A stretch of DNA of 34,422 nt from Methanofollis sp. Lineage in GTDB: Archaea; Halobacteriota; Methanomicrobia; Methanomicrobiales; Methanofollaceae. The DNA lies in NCBI RefSeq assembly GCF_028702905.1, contig NZ_JAQVNX010000015.1, forward strand, positions 1-34,422. Direction: 5' to 3'. Below are positions 23,375 through 31,716 of the stretch, one piece after another (positions within the stretch are counted from its first letter, which is position 1; every line of letters begins with the position of its first letter). A model generated the notes under the pieces. That model ran no database searches. It was not told the DNA's origin and saw only the letters and a program-made list of their open reading frames with translations. Made by a program: the position numbers and the translations under genes.

Positions 23375-24229
23375 AATCCCGGCCTCATGCCAGGCGATGA
23401 ATTCCCTGATCAGTTTTGCCGCCACCGCCGCGGTCTGGCCCGCGTCGATCGGGCAGACCTCGACATAGTCGAAGCCCGACGCCCGCGCCGCAAAGGCCCG
23501 CACCACGCTCCGCAGGTCGCGGGGCGTGATCCCGAAGGGTTCGGGCGTCCCGAGACCGGGGGTGAGACAGCAGTCGACCGCGTCCGCGTCGATGGAGAGG
23601 TACAGGGTGCGCGCGCCGATGATCTCTTTGATATCCCTGATCACCGCCTCAATGCCACGGTCCGCGACCTCGTCGGCCGTATACATGTGGAGTCTCTCCG
23701 ACTCCTCGACGAGTTCGAACTCCTCCGCAGGCCCGCTCCGGGCCCCGATGATGAAGATATCCTCTACACCGAGGTCCATCACCCGCCGCGTCGCGCAGGC
23801 GTGGTTCCACTTCGTCCCGCCGAACTCGTCGCGCAGGTCCAGGTGGGCGTCGCAGACGACATAGCACGCGGGCTTCACCGCGGCGACCGCACCGGGCGTC
23901 ACCGTGTGCTCGCCGCCGATCATCACCGGCACCTTGCCGTCCTGCACGATCATGGCGGCCGTCTCCCTCACCTGGTCCACGACAAGGTCGGGGAGAGAGA
24001 GCACCTCAAGGTCGCCGAGGTCGCAGACGGAAACGTCTCCAAGGTCGATACCCGGGTCAGGGATATAGGTCTCGAAGTTGAACGAGACTGCCCTGATCGC
24101 GCCGGGTGCGTCGCGGGAACCTGCCCTGTACGAGGATGTCCCGTCATACGGCGCCCCGAAGATCACATAGCCGGCGTCGGCATACTCTGCTTCGGCGTCG
24201 GCAAAAAGAGTATTTAGGAAGACTTCCAT
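23363..24229 (-). CDS. speB: Agmatinase/ureohydrolase family protein
   Basis: 288-residue Mn-dependent ureohydrolase, probably converting agmatine to putrescine and urea. Metal-binding motifs are IGGEHT (His), DAHLDLRDEF (Asp, His, Asp) and LSIDADAVD (Asp-x-Asp); WNHACATRR and GLGTPEPFGIT are also typical. The DAVD motif is followed by CCLTPG rather than the usual DPxxxPG, a mild departure. The gene directly follows eIF5A by 45 nt on the same strand. Because hypusine on eIF5A is made from spermidine or agmatine-derived groups, this suggests joint expression of modifier substrate and target. Substrate specificity within the ureohydrolases cannot be fixed from sequence alone. Confidence 0.92.
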   Translation of the reverse strand: MEVFLNTLFADAEAEYADAGYVIFGAPYDGTSSYRAGSRDAPGAIRAVSFNFETYIPDPGIDLGDVSVCDLGDLEVLSLPDLVVDQVRETAAMIVQDGKVPVMIGGEHTVTPGAVAAVKPACYVVCDAHLDLRDEFGGTKWNHACATRRVMDLGVEDIFIIGARSGPAEEFELVEESERLHMYTADEVADRGIEAVIRDIKEIIGARTLYLSIDADAVDCCLTPGLGTPEPFGITPRDLRSVVRAFAARASGFDYVEVCPIDAGQTAAVAAKLIREFIAWHEAGIEGL

Positions 24230-24274
24230 GAATGCTCCTCCTGAGCACCGCTCCGGCCAGACGGCCGTGCAGGC

Positions 24275-24655
24275 TCAGAAGTCCAACTTCTTCTTCCCGA
24301 GTGCCTCGATGTACTGGACTTCCTTGCCAGCCTCCATCTCGGCGATCTTGTCCTCAGGGGCCTCAATCTCAAACATGGTGAAGTCCTTGACGTCCATCAT
24401 CTGGACGGTGGTGCCCGTGATCGAGATCACCTGTCCGACCTTCCGCTCGACGACAGGCACATAGACCTTCGTCGATACCGGCTGGACGATCGAGCGCTTC
24501 TGGCCGTCAAAGATACCGACGACATCGATACGGGCCTTGGCCGCACCGTGCTTGCCGGGCTTTGAAGTGGCAATTCCAAGGATTTTGCAGGGCTCATCGT
24601 CGACCACAACATAGCGGCCTTCCTTTAACTTACCAGTCTCAGTCTGTTCCTTCAT
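24275..24655 (-). CDS. eif5A: Translation initiation/elongation factor 5A
   Basis: 126-residue aIF5A with the hypusine loop SKPGKHGAAKARI; the lysine before His (residue 35 from this start) is the modification site. The C-terminal OB domain follows (SITGTTVQMMDVKDFTMFEI). eIF5A binds the ribosomal E site and helps stalled peptide-bond formation. The ATG at 24655 is preferred to the GTG at 24664: a minus-strand TATA-like ATAAATTAC lies at about 24676-24684, about 25 nt upstream, implying a leaderless transcript. The agmatinase gene lies downstream on the same strand. It diverges from the inositol-phosphatase family gene. Confidence 0.95.
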   Translation of the reverse strand: MKEQTETGKLKEGRYVVVDDEPCKILGIATSKPGKHGAAKARIDVVGIFDGQKRSIVQPVSTKVYVPVVERKVGQVISITGTTVQMMDVKDFTMFEIEAPEDKIAEMEAGKEVQYIEALGKKKLDF

Positions 24656-24674
24656 CGAGTTCACGCTCGCAGTA

Positions 24675-24704
24675 GTAATTTATCATGACGGCCATAGATA
24701 AATA
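24675..24704. promoter_or_regulatory. Divergent promoters of eIF5A and the inositol-phosphatase family gene
   Basis: The minus-strand ATAAATTAC (about 24676-24684) is placed about 25 nt upstream of the eIF5A ATG. The plus-strand GATAAATAC (about 24693-24701) is about 26 nt upstream of ATG 24723. Neither gene has a visible ribosome-binding site, consistent with leaderless starts in both directions. Confidence 0.5.
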
Positions 24705-24722
24705 CAACGCACGTGAGTTTGC

Positions 24723-25499
24723 ATGGACTTCATCAGGTGGTGCGAAAATCTGGCCGGGATCGTCGAGGATGCCACGCGGGATCTTGCCGGCAGTCCTGAG
24801 GGCGGAAAGTATATCCGGATGGGCGCAGACGGCACCCCGACCGAGCTGATAGATCAGGCCGCGGAGGAGTGCGTTATCGCTGCCCTCAAGGACGATCCCT
24901 TCTGCCGCCGCCTCATCTCCGAGGAAGCCGGGTGCGTCGATGTCGGCGGGGAGAAGGGGACGGTCTACCTCGACCCCATAGACGGCACCTACAATGCAGT
25001 CCACGGCATCCCGTTCTACACCATCTCCATCGCCTATGGCGAGGACGGCGTCCTGACAAAGGGATATATCCGGGACCTCTGCACTCACGAGACCTTCACG
25101 GCGGAGAAGGGGAAAGGAGCCTTCCTCGACGGGAAACCCATCCATGTCTCGAAGACGGCCCTGCTCGAAGACAGCGCACTCTCGGTCTATGGGAGGAAGT
25201 TCGACCCGGCCTCGGTGCTCAGGCTCGGGCAGAAGGTGCGTCGGTGGCGGCTGCTCGGGGCTTCGTCCCTTGAACTCGCCTATGTCGCCGCCGGCAGGCT
25301 TGACGGTTTCGTGGACGTCAGGAACACCCTCCGCATCACCGACGCCGCCGCGGGGATCGTCCTCTGCGAGGAAGCAGGGGGGACGGTGACAGGACTGGAA
25401 GGAAGCCCTGCCGCCTTCCCCGACGAGGTGAGCATCGGGCGGTGCCTGGTGGCCACGAACGGCGTCCTCCATAACAAGATCATCGAATACCTGAGGTAA
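24723..25499 (+). CDS. Inositol-phosphatase/fructose-bisphosphatase family phosphatase
   Basis: 258-residue Mg-dependent phosphatase. Metal ligands are in ISEEAGC (Glu) and the hallmark YLDPIDGTYN (Asp, Asp); the third site reads RITDAAAGIVL where the usual motif is WDxAAG. Archaeal members dephosphorylate inositol 1-phosphate, fructose 1,6-bisphosphate or NADP. The following gene is NAD kinase, 5 nt away; in Methanocaldococcus jannaschii MJ0917 the same two domains are fused as an NADP phosphatase/NAD kinase. That makes NADP a plausible substrate here, but the assignment is inference. A TATA box and no Shine-Dalgarno sequence suggest a leaderless mRNA from ATG 24723. Confidence 0.92.
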   Translation: MDFIRWCENLAGIVEDATRDLAGSPEGGKYIRMGADGTPTELIDQAAEECVIAALKDDPFCRRLISEEAGCVDVGGEKGTVYLDPIDGTYNAVHGIPFYTISIAYGEDGVLTKGYIRDLCTHETFTAEKGKGAFLDGKPIHVSKTALLEDSALSVYGRKFDPASVLRLGQKVRRWRLLGASSLELAYVAAGRLDGFVDVRNTLRITDAAAGIVLCEEAGGTVTGLEGSPAAFPDEVSIGRCLVATNGVLHNKIIEYLR

Positions 25500-25504
25500 C
25501 AGAC

Positions 25505-26323
25505 GTGAAGGCCATCCTGATATCCCGTATAGACATGCCCGAGGTGCTCGCCTATGCCGTCGAGATAGAGGAGCTCCTCCTCTCGTACGGCTACCATGTG
25601 GCCCTGGAAGGAAGCACCGCCATCGCCCTCGGGAGAGACGGGGAAGGGGAGTGGCTCGACGAGACCGATGCCGACATCGTCGTCGCCGTCGGCGGGGACG
25701 GCACGGTCCTCCTTGCCGTCAGGAGGATGAAGAGGCAGATCCCGATCATCGGGATCAACAAAGGGCATGTGGGCTTCCTCGCGGACCTCGAGTCCTCCGA
25801 GGCGCAGGCATTCTTCAGGAACCTTCAGAGGAAGATGAGACTCGAAATGCGGATGCGTATCGCCCTCAGTGCCGGGGGAGAACCCCTGGGCACGGCCCTC
25901 AACGAAGCGGTGATCGTCACTGAACGCCCCGCGAAGATGCTGCGGTTCACCGTCGTCATCGACGGCATCGAGGTCGAGGAGTTCAGGGCCGACGGTCTGG
26001 TCATCGCCACGCCGACCGGTTCGACGGCCTATGCGATGAGCGGCGGGGGACCCATCGTCGACCCGAAGTTCGACGGCTTTCTCCTCGTCCCTCTCGCACC
26101 CTACATGCTCTCTTCACGGCCCCATCTCATCGAGAGCAGCAGGGACCTGCGGATCAAGCTTGAAAGCGACAAACCGGCCCAGCTTGTCTTCGACGGCAGA
26201 GGGAGCACGACACTTATGGACGGCCTCGATATCTCGGTGAAAAGGGCCGATGCTCCGGCAATCTTCATCGACGCCGGGAAAAATTTCTTCCTGAAGGTGC
26301 GGGAGAAACTTCACAGTCTATAA
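25505..26323 (+). CDS. nadK: NAD kinase
   Basis: 272-residue ATP- or polyphosphate-dependent NAD kinase producing NADP. Signature motifs are VAVGGDGTVLLAV with the catalytic Asp, then INKGHVGFLAD, LNEAVIV, and TPTGSTAYAMSGGGP (the glycine-rich binding loop). The start is GTG at 25505, after a 5-nt gap, so it is translationally linked to the phosphatase upstream. Length is normal for archaeal enzymes. The pair can set NAD/NADP levels from both directions. Confidence 0.95.
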   Translation: MKAILISRIDMPEVLAYAVEIEELLLSYGYHVALEGSTAIALGRDGEGEWLDETDADIVVAVGGDGTVLLAVRRMKRQIPIIGINKGHVGFLADLESSEAQAFFRNLQRKMRLEMRMRIALSAGGEPLGTALNEAVIVTERPAKMLRFTVVIDGIEVEEFRADGLVIATPTGSTAYAMSGGGPIVDPKFDGFLLVPLAPYMLSSRPHLIESSRDLRIKLESDKPAQLVFDGRGSTTLMDGLDISVKRADAPAIFIDAGKNFFLKVREKLHSL

Positions 26324-26349
26324 TTTTCGTGATATATTTGCTGGCAGGC

Positions 26350-26394
26350 ACATTTTTATGGTGCATGGGGGAGAGGAGTAGACTACAGGAGGAA
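26350..26394 (+). promoter_or_regulatory. Promoter and ribosome-binding site of the DUF169 gene
   Basis: CACATTTTTATGG (26349-26361) is a TATA candidate placing the start near 26383. A perfect AGGAGG lies at about 26388-26393, 7 nt before the ATG. The short leader with a strong Shine-Dalgarno sequence contrasts with the leaderless genes upstream. Confidence 0.55.
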
Positions 26395-26399
26395 CAAAA

Positions 26400-27110
26400 A
26401 TGAGTGACATAAGGACGAAAATCGATTATGCGGCTGCTGCCGAGGCCCTGAAGAAATATCTCAATTTATCGCACTCGCCGGTGGCCGTCGGGTTCGTGCA
26501 GTCGAAGGAACAGATCCCCGCGGGGATGGAGGAACTTTCCGAGACCACCCGCCACTGCCAGATGGTCAACCTCGCCCGGAAGGAGGGGAAGGTCTTCTAT
26601 GCCACTGCAGAGAAGCACGCCTGTCAGGGCGGCGCCTGGGCCCTCGGCCTGAAGGCGATCACGCCGAGCCTGAAGAGCGGGGAGTTCTATTTCAAGCTCG
26701 GCAAGTTCGACACCTGGGCGGCCTGCAAGCGGACGATCGACCGGATCCCGCACGTGGAGTCAGGGCTGACCTATGCGACGATGTATGCTCCGCTCGAAAA
26801 GACGCCCTTCACCCCGACGGTCGTTCTCATCGTGGCCGAACCGCGGGTGATGCTCAAACTCGCCCAGAGCGTCCTCTACAAACTCGGCGGCAGGGTCGAG
26901 TCGAATTTTGCCGGCATCCAGTCGGTCTGCGCCGACACGACCGCCCAGACCTATCTCAACGGGAAGGTGAACTTCTCCCTGGGCTGCGACGGGTCGCGGA
27001 AGTTCTCCGGTATTGCCGACGGCGAGATGGTCATGGGCATCCCGGTCGAACTCCTCCCTGAGATCGCCGCAGCGCTCCCGGTCGTCACCGGCGCACCCGG
27101 GTCGATCTGA
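26400..27110 (+). CDS. DUF169 family protein
   Basis: 236-residue cytoplasmic protein of the DUF169 family, common in methanogens and anaerobes; function unknown. Family traits visible are an N-terminal SPVAVGFVQSKEQIP, two cysteine-bearing stretches (TRHCQMVNLA; EKHACQGGAWALGL), and CDGSRKFSGIADGEMVMGIP. The cysteines may bind a metal or cofactor, but they do not form a known motif. It has its own promoter and strong ribosome-binding site, and is followed by a T-rich terminator. No neighbour gives a clue to function. Confidence 0.85.
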   Translation: MSDIRTKIDYAAAAEALKKYLNLSHSPVAVGFVQSKEQIPAGMEELSETTRHCQMVNLARKEGKVFYATAEKHACQGGAWALGLKAITPSLKSGEFYFKLGKFDTWAACKRTIDRIPHVESGLTYATMYAPLEKTPFTPTVVLIVAEPRVMLKLAQSVLYKLGGRVESNFAGIQSVCADTTAQTYLNGKVNFSLGCDGSRKFSGIADGEMVMGIPVELLPEIAAALPVVTGAPGSI

Positions 27111-27127
27111 AACTTTTTTCTTTTTTC
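27111..27127 (+). terminator. T-tract terminator after DUF169
   Basis: Two T6 runs (27114-27119 and 27121-27126) directly follow the stop codon; typical archaeal terminator. Confidence 0.6.
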
Positions 27128-27435
27128 CGATCCTCCGGGATCGATGGTGCCAGGATAGGAGCGATAGGCATCGAATCCCTTCCCCCGCCACCGCAAAGCA
27201 GGATAGAGGGTTGGATTGAGGGTCGGGACACGTCAGGATAGAGAGAAATGGCAATCTCCCCGCAGGATATCCATTTCACTCTTCCCCGACCCAATCCTGA
27301 GCGGGGGGTCCGGGGGCGTAGTCCCCCGGCGAACTGTAAGGGGAAGGCAGGGGGATCTGCGCACCCCCAAGGTATTAGGGAGACACATAGACCAGAGTAT
27401 GTCTGTAGTAGACGGCAACCCCCTTCCTTAGATCG
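27128..27435. other. Non-coding spacer with repeated CAGGATAG motifs
   Basis: About 310 bp between convergent genes. It holds three CAGGATAG octamers (27151, 27199, 27234) and copy C of the dispersed element. No gene or known RNA was recognised in it. Confidence 0.5.
27248..27330 (+). repeat. Dispersed GC-rich element, copy C
   Basis: Most complete copy: ATGGCAATCTCC at 27248-27259, the header CTTCCCCGACCCAATCC at about 27281-27297, and a 7-bp perfect hairpin CCGGGGG/CCCCCGG (27310-27316 and 27323-27329, 6-nt loop). Confidence 0.6.
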
Positions 27436-27891
27436 TCACTCCCCGCCCGCGTCCCCTTCCTTCACCGCGCGGATCACCGCATCACATGCGGCCGGGACCG
27501 CGGCCTGCACCTCGGGGGTCATCTCGTCCGAGAATGCCTCGATCTCTCCCCCCTCGATCCCGACGATGACCACCTCGGCCGTGACCCCGACCTCTCGGGC
27601 GAGGGCGACCGCCTCCGCGATCCCGAGGTCGTGGAGGGACATCGGGAAGACCGACGACGGAGGCACCTCATGGAAGACCCGGACTTCGCCCGGTGTTCCC
27701 ATCCCTGTCATCGCGTCCACGATGACGACGCGGTCGCAGTCCTCCATCAGGGGTATGAGCCCGAAACCGCCGAGGCCGCCGTCGACAATATCGAGTTCCG
27801 GGTGTCTTGCCGAGAGACGCTCCATCACGGCGTGGCCGACACCGTCATTGCCCATATAGGGGTTGCCGCAGGCGATGACTCTGACCTTCAT
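27436..27891 (-). CDS. Hydrogenase maturation protease (M52 family)
   Basis: 151-residue endopeptidase that trims the C-terminus of a [NiFe]-hydrogenase large subunit once nickel is in place. The family start KVRVIACGNPYMGNDGVG is clear, with the conserved Asp of the nickel-recognition site, VIVDAMTG with a second acidic ligand, and FPMSLHDLG with the histidine. The start ATG 27891 is used; upstream in-frame codons overlap a T-rich stretch and the binding-protein gene. The substrate hydrogenase is not in the window; in methanogens it is often F420-reducing or energy-converting hydrogenase. It lies 25 nt downstream of the glycine-betaine operon with a T6 tract between them, so co-transcription is doubtful. 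Confidence 0.9.
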   Translation of the reverse strand: MKVRVIACGNPYMGNDGVGHAVMERLSARHPELDIVDGGLGGFGLIPLMEDCDRVVIVDAMTGMGTPGEVRVFHEVPPSSVFPMSLHDLGIAEAVALAREVGVTAEVVIVGIEGGEIEAFSDEMTPEVQAAVPAACDAVIRAVKEGDAGGE

Positions 27892-27916
27892 CAGAAAAAA
27901 GGGGGGTTCCGTAGTA

Positions 27917-28804
27917 TTATGCCTTCCCGAGCCAGGCATCGACCTGGTCGGGATGGGCATCGATCCACTTCTGCGCGGCGTCCTCGTGGGACATGCCGTC
28001 TTCGATGTCGAGCATCACCGACCCCATGTCTTCGGGAGTCCAGGAGAAACGCTTCAGGATTGCATATGCCTCGGGATCGTCCTCTGCAAGCCCCTTCCTG
28101 GCAAGAGTACCGATGTACTCCTCGCCGCCGTAGACTCCCTTCGGGTCTTCGAGGTACTTCAGGTCCCAGCGGGCGAACTTCCAGTGCGGAGTCCACCCGG
28201 TGACCACGACCCATTCTTCCCTGTCAACGGCCTTTTTCAGGGCCGAGGCCATGCCGGCGCTCGAACTGTAGACAATGTCATAGTCCAGGCCATATGCCTC
28301 GACTGCGTCCTCGGTCGTCTTCATGACCCCGGCACCCGCGTCGATGCCCACGATCTTCCCTTCGAACCTGTCCTTTACACTGTTCATCTCCTCAATGGAG
28401 TCGATGGTCACATAGGTCGGGACAACGAGACCGATCTTCGCGCCTTCGAGGTTCTTGCCGACCAGGTCGAGTTGGTCCCCGAACTTTTCCATGTAGGACT
28501 TCTGCGTCCTGGGAAGCCAGGCCGAGACGGTGCAGTCCACATCGCCGCTGGCGACGGCCTGGTAGAGGGGGGCGGCATCGACCGCTATGAGCCTGACGTC
28601 ATAGCCCGCCTTCTCGAAGACCTGCTTGATCACATTGGTGCTCGCGATCTCCGAGTCCCAGAGGACGTAGCCGATGGAGATTGACTTCTGTTCTGAGGAC
28701 GGTGCTCCTGCGTCCCCGGTGCCGGTGCACCCGGCGGTGAGGACGAGCGCGGCGGCCACGAGGCCGATCAGAATACATACGATTGTTTTTCTGTTTTTTA
28801 TCAT
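27917..28804 (-). CDS. Glycine betaine/proline-type ABC transporter substrate-binding lipoprotein
   Basis: 295-residue OpuAC-like binding protein. It has a lysine/arginine N-terminus, a hydrophobic core and lipobox LTAGC, so it is lipid-anchored outside the membrane. The mature domain fits OpuAC: IGYVLWDSEIAS, TVSAWLPRTQ and VVVTGWTPHWKFARWD, with tryptophans that in the family form a cage around the quaternary ammonium of betaine. Third gene of an ATPase-permease-binding protein operon. An in-frame ATG at 28831 overlaps the permease stop as ATGA and is an equal alternative start, giving a nine-residue longer n-region; 28804 gives the more usual signal peptide. Confidence 0.92.
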   Translation of the reverse strand: MIKNRKTIVCILIGLVAAALVLTAGCTGTGDAGAPSSEQKSISIGYVLWDSEIASTNVIKQVFEKAGYDVRLIAVDAAPLYQAVASGDVDCTVSAWLPRTQKSYMEKFGDQLDLVGKNLEGAKIGLVVPTYVTIDSIEEMNSVKDRFEGKIVGIDAGAGVMKTTEDAVEAYGLDYDIVYSSSAGMASALKKAVDREEWVVVTGWTPHWKFARWDLKYLEDPKGVYGGEEYIGTLARKGLAEDDPEAYAILKRFSWTPEDMGSVMLDIEDGMSHEDAAQKWIDAHPDQVDAWLGKA

Positions 28805-28827
28805 ACTATCAACTCGGGAAAATGGTT

Positions 28828-29679
28828 TCATCGTTCTGTACGCGCGGGTGCCAGGCTCTGGGTCACCCGGTCGAGGATGATCGCGATGATCACGATCGCG
28901 AGGCCGCCCTCGAAACCGAGGCCGATGTCGAGGCGCTGGATGCCTTCCAGCACCTTGTAGCCGAGACCCTGGGCCCCGATCATGGCGGCGATCACCACCA
29001 TCGAGAGGGCCATCATGATACACTGGTTGATGCCGGCCATGATCGTCGGCAGAGCGACAGGCAACTGGACCTTGATCAGTTTCTGCCTCTCCGTGGTCCC
29101 GAAGGCGTCGGCGAGTTCGGTCAGTTCCCTGGGCACCTGCTGGATCCCGAGAGTGGTGAGCCTGACCACAGGAGGCATTGCAAAGATGACGGTGGCGATC
29201 ATGCCGGGCACGTTGCCAAGGCCGAAGAAGACCACCGCGGGGATGAGGTAGACGAAGGCCGGCATCGTCTGCATGAAGTCGAGGCCAGGCTTGACGATCC
29301 TGTGCGCCGTCTCAGAACGCGCCGCAAAGATACCTGTCGGTATCCCGATAAGAAGCGCAAAGAGCGTGGCCACCAGGACCAGCGCAAGTGTTTCCATTGC
29401 CAGGGGCCAGAGGTGCAGGTCCCAGATCAGGAGGAGGCCGATCGCGGAACCGATGGCGAGTCTGGTATCGCGTTTTGTGACAAAACAGATGAGCGCCGCC
29501 GCCACGACGATGAAGACCGGCGGCGGCAGGACGAGGAGGAGGGACTTCATCCCGCCGATGATCGCGTCCAGCCCGTCGCTGATCCAGTCCAGGGCGACGG
29601 CGAAGGTGATCTCGATCCACTCGACGAGGGCCTCGACCGCATCGCCGAGCGGGAGCTTCGGGAGGTCGAAGGAAGTCAT
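28828..29679 (-). CDS. Glycine betaine/proline ABC transporter permease
   Basis: 283-residue ProW/OpuAB-type inner membrane permease with six or more hydrophobic spans, including [20 protein letters not shown] and [19 protein letters not shown]. The EAA loop is visible as [20 protein letters not shown], the contact point for the ATPase, followed by [20 protein letters not shown], a conserved permease stretch. Its ATG overlaps the stop of the ATPase gene (ATGA), and its stop overlaps a possible start of the binding protein gene, so the three are translationally coupled. It imports osmoprotectant, most likely glycine betaine. Confidence 0.94.
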   Translation of the reverse strand: MTSFDLPKLPLGDAVEALVEWIEITFAVALDWISDGLDAIIGGMKSLLLVLPPPVFIVVAAALICFVTKRDTRLAIGSAIGLLLIWDLHLWPLAMETLALVLVATLFALLIGIPTGIFAARSETAHRIVKPGLDFMQTMPAFVYLIPAVVFFGLGNVPGMIATVIFAMPPVVRLTTLGIQQVPRELTELADAFGTTERQKLIKVQLPVALPTIMAGINQCIMMALSMVVIAAMIGAQGLGYKVLEGIQRLDIGLGFEGGLAIVIIAIILDRVTQSLAPARTER

Positions 29680-30896
29680 ACAAGCTCCTCCTCACCGTTG
29701 CCGGAGACGGCCAGGGCGGCAAGGAGAGAACCCCTGACAATGACGCCCTTGAGCCGGTTGCAGGCGTCGACGACTGCAACAGGATACTGGCTTGTGGCCA
29801 CCAGCCCCATCAGGTCGCGGACAGGCGTCCCCGGGCTCGTGACCGGAGTGTCGGTGATCAGGATATCTTCGATGTTCGTCTTCTTCGCCCGTGCCGCTGT
29901 GACGGCATCGTCAACGGTCACCAGGCCCCTCAGGACCTTTCCTTTCCCGACGGCAAAGATGGTCGAGATCCCGTGCTCTTCCATCAGTTTCAGGGCAACC
30001 CTGGGACCTGAAATGATCGATACAACAGGTTCGGGAGGCTTCATGACGCCTTCCGCGGTGAGCACTCTGGTCCTGTCGACGCCGGCGACAAAGCTGGCCA
30101 CATAGTCGTCGGCCGGCGAGGTGAGGATCTCCTCGGGCGTGCCGACCTGCACAATGCATCCGTCCTTCATCAGGGCGATCCTGTTCCCGAGTTTGAGGGC
30201 CTCGTCGAGGTCGTGGGTGACAAAGATGATCGTCTTCGAGAGTTCGCCCTGAAGGTCGAGGAGTTCGTCCTGCATTCCTGTCCTGATAATGGGGTCGAGG
30301 GCGCTGAATGCTTCGTCCATCAGGAGGACGTCGGGGTCGCTGGCAAGGGCGCGGGCCAGGCCGACCCGTTGTTTCATGCCGCCGGAGAGTTCGTCGGGCA
30401 TGCTCTCCTCGTAGCCGGCAAGGCCCACCATCTCGATGGTCTTTCCTGCCTTTTCGATCCTTTCTTCCTCCGGCATCCCCTGCACCTCCAGTCCGAAGGC
30501 GACATTCTCGATGACGCTCCTGTGGGGGAGGAGGGCGAAGTTCTGGAAGACCATGCCCAGTTTCTTCCGTCTCACCTCCCTGAGGGCGTCCTCCTCAAGA
30601 GAGGCGATGTCGGTGCCGTCGATGAGGATCTCCCCATGGCTTGGTTCGATGAGGCGGTTGATGCACCGGAGAAGAGTGGACTTTCCCGAACCCGAGAGGC
30701 CCATGACCACAAAAATTTCACCTTCGTCGACAGAGAGGTTCACGTCCCTGAGGCCGACGGTCTGCCCGGTTTCCTCCAGGATTTCCTGTTTTGTCTTCCC
30801 TTTTCTGAGAAGGGAAACGACTTTTTCCGGATGTTTTCCAAAGATATTATATAACGATCTGATTGTAATTTTGGGTTTAACCATCTCCTTATTCAT
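29676..30896 (-). CDS. Glycine betaine/proline ABC transporter ATPase with CBS domains
   Basis: 406-residue ProV/OpuAA ATPase. The long family-specific N-terminus ([20 protein letters not shown]) precedes Walker [10 protein letters not shown], the Q-loop [10 protein letters not shown], signature [15 protein letters not shown] and Walker [14 protein letters not shown]. Residues about 280-406 form a CBS pair ([40 protein letters not shown]), which in OpuA senses internal ionic strength or cyclic di-AMP. The start ATG 30896 has GGAGG with 5-nt spacing; ATG 30884 is too close to its own AAGGAG. First gene of the operon. Confidence 0.95.
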   Translation of the reverse strand: MNKEMVKPKITIRSLYNIFGKHPEKVVSLLRKGKTKQEILEETGQTVGLRDVNLSVDEGEIFVVMGLSGSGKSTLLRCINRLIEPSHGEILIDGTDIASLEEDALREVRRKKLGMVFQNFALLPHRSVIENVAFGLEVQGMPEEERIEKAGKTIEMVGLAGYEESMPDELSGGMKQRVGLARALASDPDVLLMDEAFSALDPIIRTGMQDELLDLQGELSKTIIFVTHDLDEALKLGNRIALMKDGCIVQVGTPEEILTSPADDYVASFVAGVDRTRVLTAEGVMKPPEPVVSIISGPRVALKLMEEHGISTIFAVGKGKVLRGLVTVDDAVTAARAKKTNIEDILITDTPVTSPGTPVRDLMGLVATSQYPVAVVDACNRLKGVIVRGSLLAALAVSGNGEEELV

Positions 30897-31212
30897 GAAA
30901 GCCTCCGCTATGCGGTCTTCAAAACCCCCTTGAGGGCAGGGAATCTCTAATGCCCGGACAATACCGGCAGTCCTGCCAAACCCCGCATGAATCAACGTTG
31001 AACACCGGAATAAGGCGCCCAAAACAAGACGATACTTGCATTCACGCGGTAAGCAGGAGCTTATTGTACTGATCAGTCATACTTCTGCGGTCATATCATA
31101 AATATATTTTTGATTTGATATTCCGGAGGTGAAGGAAAGGGCCGGTTTGTCCGTGATCGATCGGAATAAAAGGCTTATCTTTTCGGCGCGAGAATACTAC
31201 ATCGGTGGTTTG
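30897..31212. other. Divergent promoter region of the glycine-betaine operon and ACT gene
   Basis: 316 bp without a gene. AT-rich ATAAATATATTTTTGATTTG at about 31098-31117 could be a promoter in either direction. GGAATAAAAGG at about 31160-31170 fits the ACT gene. If the first box serves the operon, its mRNA has a leader of about 180 nt, which contains a small hairpin (GGCAG/CTGCC near 30970). Assignments are uncertain. Confidence 0.4.
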
Positions 31213-31716
31213 GTGCAGGTATCCATGAAGATAGAGGTGAAGGACGCCCCCGGCCAGCTGGTGGCCGCCCTCAGGCCGATCTCCGATGCCGGCGGGAACA
31301 TCATGGCCGTGATCCACGAGTGGGACCCGACGCTGAGGCCAAAGACCAGGATCGTCCAGGTCGTTCTCGACCTGCCCGAGGAACGGCTCGACGGCCTGAT
31401 CACGACTCTCAAAGCGGCGGGGGTGACCATCCTCAGGCTGGGAGAGGAGCGTCTCCTCCTGAAGCGGAGCGTCATCATGATCGGTCACCTGATGCACACC
31501 GACCTCTCAGACACCGTCGGCCAGATCGACCGGACAGGCTATGCCGAGGTCGTCGAGATGCATATGACGATGCCTGGGATCGCCCAGAGGTCGTCGGCCC
31601 TCCTCACCATCTCCGCGACAAACCGGACGCATATGGACGAGGCGGTGAAGATCCTCCGCACGGTGGCGAAAAAGAAGGACCTCCTCCTCGTCGAACCCCT
31701 GGAGGAGGTGGCATGA
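31213..31716 (+). CDS. ACT-domain protein upstream of homoserine dehydrogenase
   Basis: 167-residue protein with an N-terminal ACT domain (VKDAPGQLVAALRPISDAGG NIM, split here by a space) and a second ACT-like half (MIGHLMHTDLSDTVGQIDRT; SALLTISATNRTHMDEAVKI). ACT domains bind amino acids and control enzymes. Its stop overlaps the start of homoserine dehydrogenase (ATGA), so it likely regulates that enzyme or senses its end product. The start GTG 31213 has GGTGG upstream; ATG 31225 (MKIEVKD) is a close alternative, while a GTG at 31129 would add 28 doubtful residues. Confidence 0.85.
   Translation: MQVSMKIEVKDAPGQLVAALRPISDAGGNIMAVIHEWDPTLRPKTRIVQVVLDLPEERLDGLITTLKAAGVTILRLGEERLLLKRSVIMIGHLMHTDLSDTVGQIDRTGYAEVVEMHMTMPGIAQRSSALLTISATNRTHMDEAVKILRTVAKKKDLLLVEPLEEVA

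Noticed and set aside
27891-27916. Hydrogenase protease as fourth gene of the betaine operon
   Set aside because: A T6 tract and unrelated function lie between them; no overlap or clear coupling, so it is not asserted.
28805-29023. Long N-terminal extension of the betaine-binding protein
   Set aside because: Arg/Pro/Asp-rich translation of permease codons in another frame; the lipoprotein signal sets the start near 28804 or 28831.
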